NCBI GenBank assembly: GCA_023436205.1
Contig: JAEZKC010000077.1
Location: forward strand, 1-64,000
Length of the DNA stretch: 64,000 nucleotides
Direction of reading: 5' to 3'
Source of the DNA: Fibrobacterota bacterium
GTDB lineage: Bacteria; Fibrobacterota; Chitinivibrionia; Chitinivibrionales; Chitinispirillaceae
The notes under the pieces were generated by a model. It saw nothing but the letters and a program-made list of their open reading frames with translations, was not told where the DNA came from and did no database searches. Positions 63,057 through 64,000 of the stretch are shown here, piece after piece. A program made the position numbers and the translations under genes. Numbering within the stretch: position 1 is the first letter of the stretch; every line of letters begins with the position of its first letter.

Positions 63057-63686
63057 TTATGCGATTGGGGATTCAGCATTTTCCTGCTTTTGTTGCCTCA
63101 ACTGCTCCATCCGAGCATTAAAGTAACTCCAATCAAAACGAACTCCGGGATCCGGCTTGACATCTCTCCTCAACCCAAGCTCCACCGCCCGTTCTCCCGC
63201 AATCTGATCATGCCCCACATAAATGAATTCCCTGCGATAATGGCTCTCCAACTCGAGGCAAAGACTAAGAAGTGACTTGTACTGCAACCGGGTGAATCCC
63301 GAATCGGCAGTTGCCATGAGTTCAATTCCGATGGAAAAGTCGTTCACCCCCCTGCGGTCATCAGGAGAAGGCATGATACTCCCCCCGCAATGCCAGGCCT
63401 TGTGCTGCTCTGGAACAAGCCTGAACACCTTTCCCCTTCGACTTATAAGAAAATGGCTGCTGACACCGTATGTGCAAAAAATCCCCAGAATCGTATTTAA
63501 ATCATAAGGAGCCTGAGTGTTGATTTCCACCGCACTTATGAAATGGATCACAACCGTATTTATGATCTCCTCTTTGCGACTTTCCCATAAATGTTCTTTG
63601 CCAGAAGCAGCAATAAGCAGCCCAAGTGTGGATTCTTTCATAACGGTTTGGTTATTACGGTTAAGCAGACATTCCTGAATTTTCAT
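63057..63686 (-). CDS. N-acetylmuramoyl-L-alanine amidase (AmpD/amidase_2 type)
   Basis: Zinc amidase that cleaves the sugar-peptide bond of peptidoglycan or its fragments. VVIHFISAVEI carries the first zinc His; AWHCGGSIMPSPDDRRGVNDFSIGIELM and YVGHDQIAGERAVELGLRRDVKPDPG carry the second His and the K-P-D-P-G end seen in AmpD. The length of 209 residues and the absence of a signal peptide suggest a cytoplasmic recycling enzyme rather than a secreted one. ATG 63686 is preferred over a GTG at 63695. Confidence 0.9.
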   Translation of the reverse strand: MKIQECLLNRNNQTVMKESTLGLLIAASGKEHLWESRKEEIINTVVIHFISAVEINTQAPYDLNTILGIFCTYGVSSHFLISRRGKVFRLVPEQHKAWHCGGSIMPSPDDRRGVNDFSIGIELMATADSGFTRLQYKSLLSLCLELESHYRREFIYVGHDQIAGERAVELGLRRDVKPDPGVRFDWSYFNARMEQLRQQKQENAESPIA

Positions 63687-63748
63687 GGCAAGCACTTCTC
63701 TAGAGGTAATCAGTTGCAGTGAACCCTAAAATTACCTAATTTCATAGC

Positions 63749-64000
63749 ATGAATTCAAATCCCAAAGCAGTGCTCATCACTGGAGCAAACGCGAGAATAG
63801 GTCTGGAACTGGCAAAAGAGAGCCTGGTTCTTGGCTATCAGGCAATAATCCACTTCAGAAGCAGCTCAGAACCGGCCATGTCCATTTTCAAAGACGACCA
63901 GCGGGTCAGGTTTCTTCAAGGTGAACTTACCGACAACCCCGAACGCTTCATCGCTTCAGCTCTTCAGATGCCGCTCAAGATTGAAGGGCTGATCAATAAC
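63749..64000 (+). CDS. Short-chain dehydrogenase/reductase, partial (runs off right edge)
   Basis: The frame is open from the ATG at 63749 to the right edge (84 codons). It begins with an NAD(P)-binding TGANARIG (TGxxxxxG) loop after AVLI, then ELAKESLVLGYQAIIHFR (a positive residue after the second strand suggests NADP), and ends GLINN, the first part of the NNAG motif. Substrate unknown; pteridine-reductase-like members share this layout. No clear ribosome binding site precedes the ATG. Confidence 0.85.
   Translation, partial: MNSNPKAVLITGANARIGLELAKESLVLGYQAIIHFRSSSEPAMSIFKDDQRVRFLQGELTDNPERFIASALQMPLKIEGLINN

Overview
The window is about 64 kb of compact bacterial chromosome; almost every gene from 1 to 33.5 kb is on the minus strand. 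The best guess for the host is an anaerobic member of the Fibrobacterota (Chitinispirillum/Chitinivibrio-like) or a close relative in the FCB group. The reasons are a TIGR02147-family protein (a family typically expanded in Fibrobacter) paired with a lipoprotein, a SecA with a long insertion in its motor region, and an anaerobic sulfite reductase. This placement is inference from gene content only.

Left part (1-31 kb): sulfur and siroheme. A broken cation-efflux gene is followed, reading on the minus strand from the promoter end, by an Rrf2-type regulator, a formate/nitrite-channel homologue (probable hydrosulfide channel), asrA-asrB-asrC, a precorrin-2 dehydrogenase, hemA, a hemC-cobA-hemD triple fusion, hemB and hemL. 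This is everything needed to go from glutamyl-tRNA to siroheme, coupled to the siroheme enzyme that uses it. Upstream of the regulator is a second operon (19.6 to 10.9 kb): a ThiS-like sulfur carrier, MetY, an E1-like adenylating enzyme, a JAMM protease, a sulfite reductase fused to a HEPN-like and a TusA domain, DUF2061, an APS reductase-like CysH, CysD and CysN. It matches the protein-thiocarboxylate homocysteine pathway (HcyS/HcyF/HcyD/MetY) known from Wolinella succinogenes, with sulfate as the starting point. A third operon (30.8 to 28.3 kb) holds an HPr-like protein, CysK and a second MetY. The three promoter regions share an inverted repeat TTGAYC-N5-GRTCAA, proposed here as the operator of the Rrf2 regulator. 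Between the second and third operons lies a five-gene copper/silver efflux operon (CusCBA plus two Cys-rich exported proteins) with a perfect 12-bp inverted repeat in its leader.

Middle part (31-45 kb): an FkbH-like HAD/GNAT protein, a monofunctional transglycosylase, the divergent TIGR02147/lipoprotein pair, a PpiD/SurA-type foldase, a C-terminal processing protease, thymidylate kinase, SecA and a FliL-like membrane protein. These are mostly cell-envelope and secretion functions.

Right part (45-64 kb): KdsD-like isomerase, NadB and a membrane-anchored vWA-like protein on the plus strand. On the minus strand follow an NtrC-type regulator with its sensor kinase, RdgB, LeuS, UDP-glucuronate decarboxylase, a PfkB sugar kinase, an ECF sigma/anti-sigma pair, a 1227-residue TPR protein and an AmpD-like amidase. 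The window ends inside a short-chain dehydrogenase on the plus strand. No tRNA, rRNA, CRISPR array, insertion sequence or prophage was seen.

The most unusual points are the HemC part of the triple fusion, which lacks the domain that carries the dipyrromethane cofactor; the sulfite reductase-HEPN-TusA fusion inside the thiocarboxylate operon; the APS-kinase-like tail of CysN without a P-loop; the HPr protein in a cysteine operon; and the shared operator that links these operons.
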